64,000 nucleotides of DNA from Anabaena lutea FACHB-196 (lineage in GTDB: Bacteria; Cyanobacteriota; Cyanobacteriia; Cyanobacteriales; Nostocaceae): the NCBI RefSeq assembly GCF_014698305.1, contig NZ_JACJST010000024.1, positions 1-64,000 on the forward strand. Reading direction: 5' to 3'. The translations under genes were made by a program, and so were the position numbers. Below the pieces are notes generated by a model that saw nothing but the letters and a program-made list of their open reading frames with translations, made no database searches and had not been told where the DNA came from. How positions within the stretch are numbered: the first letter of the stretch is position 1; each line of letters starts with the position of its first letter. Below are positions 27,435 through 36,286 of the stretch, in pieces.

Positions 27435-28389
27435 AAAATATTGCTACCCCCAACCACAACAAAAAACAAAATCGAGTCAATTGCAAAGCTTTGTGAATGG
27501 TCTCTGGGGCAATAGTATAAATAGCATCTCCTAACAGTGGTTTATGTTTTGCTACTCCACGATACCAATTTGTACCTCCCATTTGCACACCTAAAACAGC
27601 AGCATAGGCACACTCACTCCAACCTGAATTGGGGCTGGGATCTTTAATAGCATCCCGGCGACAGATTCGCCAGATATCTAAGGGTTTAGCTGATAACAGC
27701 GCCAGAGTTATAACTGTTAACCTACAAGGAAGCCAAGTCAAACAATCTTCTAACCGCGCACTGAACCAGCCAATATCAGTATAAGGTGCTTCCCGATAAC
27801 CCACCATTGAATCTAGAGTACTACTAGCTTTATATGCGAGAGCCAAAGGAACTATCCCAACAAATGGTATAACCGCACCAATAATTGCATAAAAGAGGGG
27901 AGCCATAACTCCATCAGTAGTATTTTCTGTCACCGTTTCCAGAACTGCTCGCAAAATTTCTGTTTCTGAAAGATTTTCTGTATCCCTACCCACATAATTA
28001 CTTAAAATCTTTCGCGCTTCTTCTAAATTTCCTGTTATTAAAGGTTGAAGTACATCCATAGCAGCTGCACGCAGACTATGAAGAGCAAAACAACTGGCTA
28101 AAAGAATGCTTTCTAAAGCAATTCCTAACCACGGATGTAGCCATTTAGCAATCAGAATTATTAACCAGCCCATTAAACCGCTGCCGATGATCACGATCAT
28201 GCCGAGTGCAATTCCGGCTAGGCGTAGTGTTAGAGAACTCTGACACTGTTGCAGAGAAAATTTACTCAAGTGAGAAATCACCCACCCCATTACTCGTACT
28301 GGATGAGGCCAACCCCAGGGATCACCAATTAAGTAATCTAACAAGGCAGCAATAATTAATATATATATATATTGTTCGTCATTAGTCAT
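27394..28389 (-). CDS. cobD: Adenosylcobinamide-phosphate synthase CobD/CbiB
   Basis: This integral membrane enzyme attaches the aminopropanol linker to adenosylcobyric acid in cobalamin synthesis. It shows the signatures LLDYLIGDPWGWPHPV, GRDTENLSETEI, ETVTENTTDGVMAPLFYAIIG and YKASSTLDSMVGYR, with several hydrophobic helices. The 331-aa length is normal. The final residues (about NASGRLPPT and stop) are encoded by an interspersed 53-bp repeat, so the native C-terminus has been replaced or extended; this end lies after the last helix and is unlikely to matter. cobO lies 19 kb away, so the pathway genes are not clustered. Confidence 0.93.
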   Translation of the reverse strand: MTNDEQYIYILIIAALLDYLIGDPWGWPHPVRVMGWVISHLSKFSLQQCQSSLTLRLAGIALGMIVIIGSGLMGWLIILIAKWLHPWLGIALESILLASCFALHSLRAAAMDVLQPLITGNLEEARKILSNYVGRDTENLSETEILRAVLETVTENTTDGVMAPLFYAIIGAVIPFVGIVPLALAYKASSTLDSMVGYREAPYTDIGWFSARLEDCLTWLPCRLTVITLALLSAKPLDIWRICRRDAIKDPSPNSGWSECAYAAVLGVQMGGTNWYRGVAKHKPLLGDAIYTIAPETIHKALQLTRFCFLLWLGVAIFLIRNNASGRLPPT

Positions 28390-28443
28390 TGATTAATTTC
28401 TGCCCTATTTCCTATCCCTTATTCTCTGATAACTGACCAATGA

Positions 28444-28887
28444 CTAAACAACAAAACTAGCTTCTTCCCCAAGAGATGCCTGCCAACTACGAGCATCATA
28501 ATAAAGGTCTGCCAGGGTAATACTGTACAAAGCTTCTTTCAGTTTTTGGTTAAGCCTCTGCCACAAAGTAAATGTTACCCAATCTTCAGCTTGTGCAGGT
28601 GCTGGACTATTAAGGGGTAAGTGAGTCATATTTTCACCAACTGCCTCTAAAATTTGCCCTATAGAGATTTGTACAGGCTCTCTTGCTAATTGATAGCCAC
28701 CGATGCTGCCGCGAATTGATTTCACTAACCCTCCACGACGCATTTCTATCAGCAGCTTTTCTAAATAAGGAGCCGGAATATCTTGGCGCTTGGCAATTGC
28801 TCTTACAGATACAGGACCATATCCTGGCTGTAAACTCAAATCTAGCAATGCCTTAACACTGTAGTGTCCTCTAGTCGTTAGTTTCAT
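28444..28887 (-). CDS. Rrf2-family transcriptional regulator
   Basis: This 147-aa winged-helix regulator begins MKLTTRGHYSVKALLDL, with a recognition region SVRAIAKRQDIPAPYLEKLL and wing GSIGGYQLAR. Those are hallmarks of Rrf2/IscR proteins. There is no cysteine anywhere in it, so it cannot bind an Fe-S cluster in the IscR manner; another signal must act. It lies upstream of cobD on the same strand with a 54-bp gap. No target site can be named. Confidence 0.9.
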   Translation of the reverse strand: MKLTTRGHYSVKALLDLSLQPGYGPVSVRAIAKRQDIPAPYLEKLLIEMRRGGLVKSIRGSIGGYQLAREPVQISIGQILEAVGENMTHLPLNSPAPAQAEDWVTFTLWQRLNQKLKEALYSITLADLYYDARSWQASLGEEASFVV

Positions 28888-29332
28888 CTATCAGGGAATA
28901 GGGAACAGGGTAAGAAATTACTAATGACTTTAGGATCATCTTCGGTGAGCAGACGACTTTTTTGGGGTGACTTTAAAAAACTTAAACAAATATAGTCTAG
29001 CAGGAATTCACAAACTATATATCGCATTGCTCAATGATCTGTGAGAAAATCAGTTCCTTGTTCCCTATTGCCTGTCTTGACGAACGCGAACTGCATCTTG
29101 TAGAGAATAAGTTCACGAATCAAATAGGATTTCTATAGATATCAGCATTGTCAGCATTATTTTTCGATAAAATGTCTTGACAAGATTGGGAATTGTGCAA
29201 CAATTTTGCCTGTGAGTGTAATATACTTGGCTATGCTGAGATAAAAATAAAGGATTGTGTTCCTATTAGCTCAGTATCAGTTAAAATAAAATCGATTCAA
29301 TCACTTCAAACATTCATTTTCGACCTAAGTTG
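28888..29332. other. 445-bp divergent intergenic region
   Basis: This gap separates the divergent Rrf2 gene and cyAbrB and should contain promoters and operators for both. It is AT-rich. I see no convincing hairpin, promoter pair or RNA gene. Confidence 0.4.
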
Positions 29333-29743
29333 ATGCCTAAACAGAAAAAAATTGACCCCCTAGTCGGTGAAGAACTGCTCAAAAAAGTTAAGGAGCTAGA
29401 GAACGAAAGCAAGGAAGACAAAGCTAAACAGTGTGGCTACTATACTGTTACCAAAAATGGTATAGAGCGCGTCAATATGATGAAATTCTTGAATGCCCTG
29501 ATTGATGCTGAGGGCATTCAGTTGGATAGTACACCTAGCGCCAATGGTCGTGGTGGACGCAGTGCCAGCTATAGAATTAGCGTGCAATCCAACAACAACT
29601 TACTGATAGGTTCAGCTTATACAAAACAGATGAATCTTAAACCTGGAGATGAATTTATCATCACTTTAGGTAAGAAGCACATTCGACTGCGGCAAGTAGA
29701 CCCTGAAGATAGGGAAGATGCTGAAGTAGAAGCTACAGATTAA
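29333..29743 (+). CDS. cyAbrB-family transcriptional regulator
   Basis: This cyanobacterial AbrB regulator of 136 aa has an N-terminal KIDPLVGEELLKKVKELE helix, the GYYTVTKNGIERVNMMKFLNAL segment and a C-terminal SpoVT/AbrB-like part with MNLKPGDEFIITLGKKHIRL. cyAbrB proteins bind DNA with low specificity and influence carbon-nitrogen balance and other processes. A TTG one codon upstream is also in frame; the ATG at 29333 is chosen. A long spacer lies upstream. Confidence 0.93.
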   Translation: MPKQKKIDPLVGEELLKKVKELENESKEDKAKQCGYYTVTKNGIERVNMMKFLNALIDAEGIQLDSTPSANGRGGRSASYRISVQSNNNLLIGSAYTKQMNLKPGDEFIITLGKKHIRLRQVDPEDREDAEVEATD

Positions 29744-29808
29744 TAAATAGTCATGAGTCATGAGTCAGTTGTCCGTTATTTACTAATAGACATCTGGCGA
29801 AAAAAAAT

Positions 29809-29836
29809 GTAGAGACGTTCCATGGAACGTCTCTAC
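29809..29836. repeat. Perfect palindrome between convergent genes
   Basis: A 28-bp perfect palindrome with arms GTAGAGACGTTCCA lies between the convergent cyAbrB and ClC genes. A close relative lies at 59518-59543, also between convergent genes. It may serve as a bidirectional terminator, but lacks a long T-tract. Confidence 0.75.
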
Positions 29837-29897
29837 AAGGGTTCTGGAAAACGCATATTTAAAGAAAGGTCGATGTCTAATGACTAATGACCAGTGA

Positions 29898-31802
29898 CTA
29901 ATGACCAATAACTATATCTGTTGTGGGCAGTACTGGCAAATAATGCTGTAGTGCCTTACGTGTTGCTGCTAAATTACAAGTTAAAGCAATTTGCTCTTTT
30001 TCTAGTAATCCTAAAATGCAATCGGGGTTGTCTCGTGCTACAACAGGTAACTGATGCAAACCCCGCAATGCCATCCGATCTAAAGCTTCAGATAAAGGTT
30101 CATCCTGCCAAGCATAGAGAATGTCAGTCGTACAAATATCTATAAGTGTTTGAGAAGAAAAATTAGCCTGGATTTCAGTAGGGGAATTCTGGTAATTTTC
30201 CCAAAGGGAAAGAGTACGGTTAATATCTTCCAGAGACAGGATACCAACTAATTGTTCTGCGGCATCAATTACTAAAGCACTACGTGTGCGATCGCGGATC
30301 ATTTCCATAGCAGCTTCTAAAACCCCAAGAGTTGCAGGCAACTTTTTTGGGCTGGAGTGCATAGCATCTGCCACCAAAATGTGTTGCACAATTTCCACCT
30401 GTTGATCCTTCAATTCTGAAAGACCAATCTGTTGAAGATTGGAATTAGAGTTAAAAGTTGGCTTGATGCGCTCCACTAACCATACACTTAAACCCACTGC
30501 TGCCATCAAAGGTAAAACAATGCGGTAGTCACGGGTTAACTCAAACAACATTAAAATAGCCGTTAACGGCGCTCTCACACTACCCGCTAAAACAGCAGCC
30601 ATACCCACCATTGCATAAGCTGGGGGAGCAGCCATATATTCACCAATGCTTGGAACTACCAAAGCCAGAAATTTAGCATAAGCTGATCCAAAGGACGCAC
30701 CTAAAAACATTGCTGGTGCAAACAACCCACCCACAAAACCGCTACCAGAACTAACTGCCGTCATCAGCAATTTTAATAGCATTAGCACGAGTAACAGGTT
30801 GAGGGAAAACTCCTGATCTTGCAGCATTGCTTGCACAGTTCCATAACCAATACCCAAAATTTGCGGGTACTGCAAAGCCACTACCCCTACTATGGCACCG
30901 CCAATAATGGGCTGAATAGGTTGAGGAAGCTGGGACAGCAGCTTAAACCCCGGAACTCTTCCAGCAAAGCCAGCTTTACCCAAACGAATTAATTCTGTAT
31001 AAGCAAGAGAAACTAGACTTGCGCCTAAACCTAAGCCTAGATAAAGCGGCAATTCTAAGAGACTACGGACTTGGTAAGCAGGTAAGGCAAAAGCAGGTTG
31101 GGCCCCCAAACCAATTTGAGCAATTAATGCTGCCACTACCGCAGCCAGTAATACCACACTTACCGCAGAAGTGGCAAAAGATGTAGCCCCCATCACTACC
31201 TCAAGGGCAAAAAATACTCCGGCTATGGGAGCATTAAATCCCGCAGCTAATCCAGCCGCAGCACCAGCGCCCAAAAGCAAGCGCTGCCTTTCTTGAGAGA
31301 CTTGTAGTACATCAGATAACAAAACTCCAAAATTAGTCCCAATTTCCACACTGGGACCCTCTGGCCCCAAAGATGCACCACTACCTAAAGACACAGCAGC
31401 TGCGATCATTTTGGTGACTGGTCGTAGTTGTCGCTTAACTTCTCTACCTTGAGAAACGGCGATTAGAGATGAAAGTCCGGGGCCAAAGTCTTGAGTGCGC
31501 CAGCGCATTAAGCCCACAATAAGTCCGCCTAGGGTGGGAACACAGGCTAAAGTCCAAGCACCCCAGACTCCAATTTGTCCCATGAGATTTTCCAGCATTA
31601 GTTTCTGAATCAGCTGGATTAAATAGTGAAATGTGACTACACCCATACCAGTACCACCACCAATTAGTATGGCTAAAAACAGCACAACTGTTTCTGGGGA
31701 TGGTTGAAAACGGTTAATTAGGTGAGTTAAATGGACGGAAGGTTTGGGAAAGGCAGGTAGTTCAGTTACCTTCCTCAGTTGAGTGGGAGGCAAGAGAGTC
31801 AT
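29898..31802 (-). CDS. ClC-family chloride channel/transporter with CBS domains
   Basis: This 634-aa inner-membrane protein has the ClC core (about 30-450) with the selectivity segments GSGASLGPEGPS, GFNAPIAGVFFALE and GSGFVGGLFAPAMFLG. The gating Glu of the GxEGP motif is present in LGPEGPS, which is usual for H+/Cl- antiporters. The C-terminal 170 residues contain a pair of CBS domains (VADAMHSSPKKLP, LVGILSLEDINR, GLHQLPVV), which typically bind adenosine nucleotides. It is transcribed toward cyAbrB, with no operon partner. Confidence 0.93.
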   Translation of the reverse strand: MTLLPPTQLRKVTELPAFPKPSVHLTHLINRFQPSPETVVLFLAILIGGGTGMGVVTFHYLIQLIQKLMLENLMGQIGVWGAWTLACVPTLGGLIVGLMRWRTQDFGPGLSSLIAVSQGREVKRQLRPVTKMIAAAVSLGSGASLGPEGPSVEIGTNFGVLLSDVLQVSQERQRLLLGAGAAAGLAAGFNAPIAGVFFALEVVMGATSFATSAVSVVLLAAVVAALIAQIGLGAQPAFALPAYQVRSLLELPLYLGLGLGASLVSLAYTELIRLGKAGFAGRVPGFKLLSQLPQPIQPIIGGAIVGVVALQYPQILGIGYGTVQAMLQDQEFSLNLLLVLMLLKLLMTAVSSGSGFVGGLFAPAMFLGASFGSAYAKFLALVVPSIGEYMAAPPAYAMVGMAAVLAGSVRAPLTAILMLFELTRDYRIVLPLMAAVGLSVWLVERIKPTFNSNSNLQQIGLSELKDQQVEIVQHILVADAMHSSPKKLPATLGVLEAAMEMIRDRTRSALVIDAAEQLVGILSLEDINRTLSLWENYQNSPTEIQANFSSQTLIDICTTDILYAWQDEPLSEALDRMALRGLHQLPVVARDNPDCILGLLEKEQIALTCNLAATRKALQHYLPVLPTTDIVIGH

Positions 31803-32281
31803 TGAGAGACGGGGTAAATGTAAGAAAAAATTTAAATTTTTACTAGCTACTACTTATTGTGAGCCATGATTTACCTACCAGACAAGTATGGTGGCTTTGC
31901 CTAATTTACAAAGCTTTGGTAAAACCAGACAAGTAATCACAATTTTTGTGAGGAGAATGGTTAAATGGGAGAGAATTAATAGTTAGTGGTCAACAATTGC
32001 CCTTTAAAGGCGGGTAGGTTCTAACTGTATTTTCTATCAGAACAGTTAATTAACACTGGTTTTAGTGAAGATAGCTTCAATCAGCTGTAACTAAGAGTCA
32101 CCCTTACCCAAATCTGGCTATACTCGTGTTACGACCATGTAGCTCTCCTTAGTACCAAGAGAAATGTATGTGTGATGCATGACGAATGTTCAGACGATAT
32201 TGGCGAGGCTACTAAGTGGTGAGCAAATTTCAATATAGCTATTGTTATAGAGCGAGTAAATGGACTAGGCGGACGAGCTAG
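31803..32281. other. 479-bp divergent intergenic region
   Basis: This lies between the ClC gene and the zinc-ribbon gene, both transcribed away from it. Apart from AT-rich stretches I see no repeat, RNA gene or hairpin worth naming. Confidence 0.4.
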
Positions 32282-32662
32282 ATGAATATACACACCTTTG
32301 ATAATCATTATGTTACTTGCCCGATTTGCCAAAGAAATAACAGGACACAGCCTATCAAGACTTACATGGGTTTATTTACCTGTCCGTATTGTCAGGAAAA
32401 GCTGGTAGTTTGTAAAAGTGGTCACTACGTCCGTGATCCGTTTACTTGGAAACAAATGGTGATTGCTTCGGCCTTACGTCGTCAAAGCCGACCTTTATCG
32501 AGGATGATTAGAGATTTAGTTCTTCTCAAGCGTCCTTTATTAGCTTTAGCTGTAGGAGGTGCAATTTTATTTACGACAATTGCTGTCACCCAGGAAAACA
32601 CCAGCTACAACCACCCAGGGATTCCAGGAAATGAGAAAGTTAATGATAACAGTGTAACATAG
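32282..32662 (+). CDS. Zinc-ribbon membrane protein, function unknown
   Basis: This 126-aa protein has a zinc ribbon formed by CPIC (about 14-17) and CPYC (about 38-41). A basic middle segment (ALRRQSRPLSRMIRDLVLLKR) precedes one transmembrane helix (PLLALAVGGAILFTTIAV), and the short tail ends GIPGNEKVNDNSVT. It is probably anchored with the ribbon in the cytoplasm. I do not recognise a named family. It is convergent with the glycosyltransferase gene. Confidence 0.7.
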   Translation: MNIHTFDNHYVTCPICQRNNRTQPIKTYMGLFTCPYCQEKLVVCKSGHYVRDPFTWKQMVIASALRRQSRPLSRMIRDLVLLKRPLLALAVGGAILFTTIAVTQENTSYNHPGIPGNEKVNDNSVT

Positions 32663-32673
32663 TGTTGTATTGT

Positions 32674-32729
32674 AGTGATGAGAGTTGAGTCATCAAAATT
32701 GTGGATTGCTAGACTCAAAACTCATCACT
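32674..32729. terminator. Long stem-loop between convergent genes
   Basis: AGTGATGAGAGTTGAGTC pairs with GACTCAAAACTCATCACT (two mismatches) around a loop of about 20 bases. It fills the 73-bp space between the zinc-ribbon gene and the convergent GT39 gene and is a likely bidirectional terminator. Confidence 0.65.
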
Positions 32730-32735
32730 CTTTAA

Positions 32736-34355
32736 CTACAATCGATTGGTATCTTTTGTAATTAACTGCCAACCTTCAGCTTGATCAATTAACTTGATAG
32801 ATTTGAGGTTGAGGTTACTTAAAGCGGATGCATTCAAGAGAAAATAGGGTTGGGCGTTAAACTGCCAATAATATTGCAGTTCACCATGAGAAGCAGGAGT
32901 AATGGTGCGATCGCTATAAAAATCCAAGGACGGACGAGAATAGGCAAATGATGTGTAGATTTGCCGAACTGTTGGATTCGCACGCGCTATCATTGTGGCG
33001 ACTGGTTTAACTGGATAGGCTTCTCCTAATTCCCACACCCAGTAGTTAGATTTCATTAACAACAGAAGTGAAATATAACTTCCCCAAATTAAAATTTTCA
33101 GAAATTGCCCATCGCCTCTCTCTACCAAAATCGCGGCTAAAGTCATAGTCAAAGCTACTGCTGCAAAAATCATCTGTAAGTCGGTTTTGTCTGCACTCCC
33201 CCAACTACAATAGACACTCCCAGCAAAAGCAGCCACAGCCAGCATGGCAAAACTAGTCACCCAAGCACGAGGATAGGACGAGAAGAGGCGCAAATTTTCA
33301 GTCTCTGCTAACTGAAAACCAAAACCCAAAGCCAAGCTAGGATAAATTGGAATTATATACCAAGGCAGTTTGATGCTAATCAGGGAAATGAGCAGTAGGT
33401 AAACACCAGTCCAGACTATGATCAGTTTTGCCCAACTAAGGCTGCGATTTTCCCAGGTTAAACGCGCGGTTTGTGGTAAAAATACCAGCCAAGGCCACGT
33501 CCACTTGAGCAGTTCTATGACGTAATACCAAGGCGCTTCAGACTGGCCGTTAGCAATTTTACCAATCTGATTGAAAGGTTGATCTACTGAGTTAATTTGG
33601 GCAAAATAATAACCATAGTGCAGTAGCTGGGCAGAGTGCCAAGCTACCACAGGTAGACTGCCAATGAAGATTCCTATCCACAGATAGTAACTAGTGAGCA
33701 ATCTTGGTGTATCCCAAAAGAGAAAAACGGCAGCAATAGCACCTAATAATATGCCCACCATGCCCTTTGTCAGACAAATTAACCCAAAACTGATACCGAT
33801 ACCAAGACAATAACGTAAGTCTCGACGCGATCGCAGCACACACAACATCATCACCATCAACAAGCTGACAACCGCGCCATCTAACATTGCTAATCTGCCG
33901 TGACGCACTATCGGTAGCATTGTTAGATAAATCAAGGCGCTATAAACAGCAGCCCAACGTTGATGAAATATCTCTCTGCCGATACAATACAGTAAAGGTA
34001 CTGAATTTGCAGTGATAATTGCACTAGGCAAACGCGTAGTCAATTCGTTCACACCACCCAGGGAGTAAGCCCAAGCAATTAGCCAATGCATTAGAGGTGG
34101 CTTGTTATAGTATGGTTCACCTCCCAAAGTCGGGTAAAGCCAGCGCATTGAACCTGCTGGGGCCCGCCAGATTTCTCTGGCTACTTGTGCTACGGTACCT
34201 TCATCCCAATCTCGTAGCGGTAATCCCCCAAGATTGATGCTAAACAGTACTACTGCGGCAAACAGCAATACTATCAGCCATAACCAATCAATCCATTTCT
34301 CAACTGCGCGATGCTGTTTTTCTAGATGAATCCAAATAAAGCTTCCTTCTTGCAT
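32736..34355 (-). CDS. GT39/ArnT-like membrane glycosyltransferase
   Basis: This 539-aa polytopic protein has about eleven hydrophobic segments. The first periplasmic loop carries the acidic motif LPLRDWDEGTVAQVAREI, where Asp and Glu are the expected catalytic residues of GT-C (PMT/ArnT) enzymes, followed by GEPYYNKPPLMHWLIA. Such enzymes transfer sugars from polyprenyl-phosphate donors to lipids or proteins outside the membrane. Acceptor unknown. It stands alone between convergent and divergent neighbours. Confidence 0.88.
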   Translation of the reverse strand: MQEGSFIWIHLEKQHRAVEKWIDWLWLIVLLFAAVVLFSINLGGLPLRDWDEGTVAQVAREIWRAPAGSMRWLYPTLGGEPYYNKPPLMHWLIAWAYSLGGVNELTTRLPSAIITANSVPLLYCIGREIFHQRWAAVYSALIYLTMLPIVRHGRLAMLDGAVVSLLMVMMLCVLRSRRDLRYCLGIGISFGLICLTKGMVGILLGAIAAVFLFWDTPRLLTSYYLWIGIFIGSLPVVAWHSAQLLHYGYYFAQINSVDQPFNQIGKIANGQSEAPWYYVIELLKWTWPWLVFLPQTARLTWENRSLSWAKLIIVWTGVYLLLISLISIKLPWYIIPIYPSLALGFGFQLAETENLRLFSSYPRAWVTSFAMLAVAAFAGSVYCSWGSADKTDLQMIFAAVALTMTLAAILVERGDGQFLKILIWGSYISLLLLMKSNYWVWELGEAYPVKPVATMIARANPTVRQIYTSFAYSRPSLDFYSDRTITPASHGELQYYWQFNAQPYFLLNASALSNLNLKSIKLIDQAEGWQLITKDTNRL

Positions 34356-34610
34356 ATTCTATGCTAATCATTTTACTCGCACTTTTGATTACAAAGAGAC
34401 ATCTAGCGAATCTCCAATTTTGCCACACAGTCACAAACTATTTTTGAGCAATGGCTAGATCCCAAATTAACTCAGTTTTCTCTGAACAGTGAAATTTTTT
34501 GGATAATTTTTTTCTCTGAGTTATTTTAAACTTAATTTAACAAGCTTCCTCTTCTAATTAATGATACAAATATTACCAAACTAGTTAATTACCCTGTGAG
34601 GAGCTTCGCC

Positions 34611-36137
34611 ATGAATTTACCTTTGGTAGTAGATATTGCTTTAGGACTAATTTTTATTTACTTAATTTTGAGTTTATTAGCTTCGGAAATTCAAGAATTG
34701 ATCGCCACAGTGTTACAATGGCGTGCTATACACTTAAAGAAATCAATTGAAATTCTTTTGGCTGGAGATGTTAAAAGCTCAGAATCTCAGGATATAATTG
34801 CACTAGTAAATAGAATTTATAGCAATCCTTTTATTAAAAGTATCAATCAAGAAGCAAAAGGATTTTTCTCTATTTTACCAAGAAAAATAACTTGGTTTAT
34901 AGCTGATACAACTCGTCCACTGCGAAAATTGATAGCTAAATCTCCAAAAGGAGAGAGAACTTTTGATAAGGAACATAGTGCGCCTTCCTATATTTCTGCG
35001 GATACTTTTGCTGCGACGCTTATAGAAGAATTACAACTACCAAAAATCATTCACAGCTTAACAGCAGTAAGGCTAGACAAATTCAAGAACCAACGATTGC
35101 AGGAAGTTGAAACAATTTTAACCCGATCCCTAAGACAAATAGAGCTAACCGAATTATCAAATTATATTACCCAAGACCTAAACGATGATTTTAAAAATCT
35201 CAAGACAGAATATACAAATATTGTTGCTGATTTCAAAAACAACAAACTTGATATAGATACTAGCGTGAATCGAATGAAGCATAGTTTAGAGAAATATATA
35301 GATAATTTTCAAGCAAATATAGATGATGAAAATCAAGTATTAGCAGAAACATTACGGCGACTGCAAACTTTCTGTAACCATATTTTTTCAAGTGTTGAGG
35401 AGGCAATAATTATAGGGGGATTAAAGCCTAATATTAACGAAATTGTGCAATTAATGAATACAAGTAATACCGTGTATAAAGAAATGAAAACAGCTATACA
35501 AGATGAAGATAGTCAAACATATCAAACGATTAACCAATTGATGGAAAGTTTACCTTCTGTGATCAGAGAGAATATTGAAACTATAGCCAAGCGAGCGCAA
35601 TATAGAGCTAAAAGCACGGAGGAAGGTATTACTGTATTACGTCGAGAAATTGAAGACAGTTTTGACAGTTCGATGCAACGAGCAGGTGGTGTTTACAAAC
35701 GAAATGCTAAAGGAGTAGCAATTTTAATTGGTATTCTCCTTGCTTTCGGTGCTAATGCTGATACATTTCATATCATTAATCGCTTATCAAAAGATAGAGT
35801 ACTACGAGAAGCTATTGTTTATAAAGTGGGACAAACAATAGAAGAACAGTCTAATTCTCCCAATCTCAATAATATAGATACTAAGAAGCTTTTAGAAGAT
35901 GTTAATTTACCAATTGGTTGGACAGATGATAATAGACTAGAGCAAATGAACTGGAATCCAATCAAGATTAAGGGTGTACCTATTTTTAGCTTATTAACTA
36001 TGTTTCTTGGTTGGATAATAAGTGGTTTTGCTATTGCAATGGGAGCGCCTTTTTGGTTCGATTTACTTGGTAAAGTGATGAATGTGCGAAATGCAGGTAA
36101 ATCACCAAAATCAGGTAGAAGTCGAGAGGAAGATTAA
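34611..36137 (+). CDS. Coiled-coil membrane protein, function unknown
   Basis: This 508-aa protein has a hydrophobic N-terminal segment (LPLVVDIALGLIFIYLIL), a long helical, probably coiled-coil middle (about 40-355, rich in Lys, Glu, Gln), a hydrophobic segment GVAILIGILLAFGA, and a C-terminal hydrophobic hairpin ending AMGAPFWFDLLGKVMNVRNAG. That last motif recurs in uncharacterised bacterial membrane proteins. The ATG at 34611 is preferred because GAGGAG lies 8 bases upstream; a GTG at 34596 would overlap it. No operon partner. Function is unknown. Confidence 0.75.
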   Translation: MNLPLVVDIALGLIFIYLILSLLASEIQELIATVLQWRAIHLKKSIEILLAGDVKSSESQDIIALVNRIYSNPFIKSINQEAKGFFSILPRKITWFIADTTRPLRKLIAKSPKGERTFDKEHSAPSYISADTFAATLIEELQLPKIIHSLTAVRLDKFKNQRLQEVETILTRSLRQIELTELSNYITQDLNDDFKNLKTEYTNIVADFKNNKLDIDTSVNRMKHSLEKYIDNFQANIDDENQVLAETLRRLQTFCNHIFSSVEEAIIIGGLKPNINEIVQLMNTSNTVYKEMKTAIQDEDSQTYQTINQLMESLPSVIRENIETIAKRAQYRAKSTEEGITVLRREIEDSFDSSMQRAGGVYKRNAKGVAILIGILLAFGANADTFHIINRLSKDRVLREAIVYKVGQTIEEQSNSPNLNNIDTKKLLEDVNLPIGWTDDNRLEQMNWNPIKIKGVPIFSLLTMFLGWIISGFAIAMGAPFWFDLLGKVMNVRNAGKSPKSGRSREED

Positions 36138-36286
36138 AATAATTCGTAATTCGTAATAATGCCTCCGGCAGGCTACCGCCAACGTAATTCGTAATTCGTA
36201 ATTCGTAAATAGGGAATAGGGAATAGGGAATAGGGAAGAGTTAGAAGATGATTCTACCCATCTCCCCATCCCCTATTACTGACGAA
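36138..36286. repeat. 53-bp repeat copy and TAATTCG array
   Basis: TAATTCG units flank GCCTCCGGCAGGCTACCGCC. Positions 36147-36199 are an exact inverted copy of 27382-27434. A GGGAATA tandem follows (36210-36235). Confidence 0.85.
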
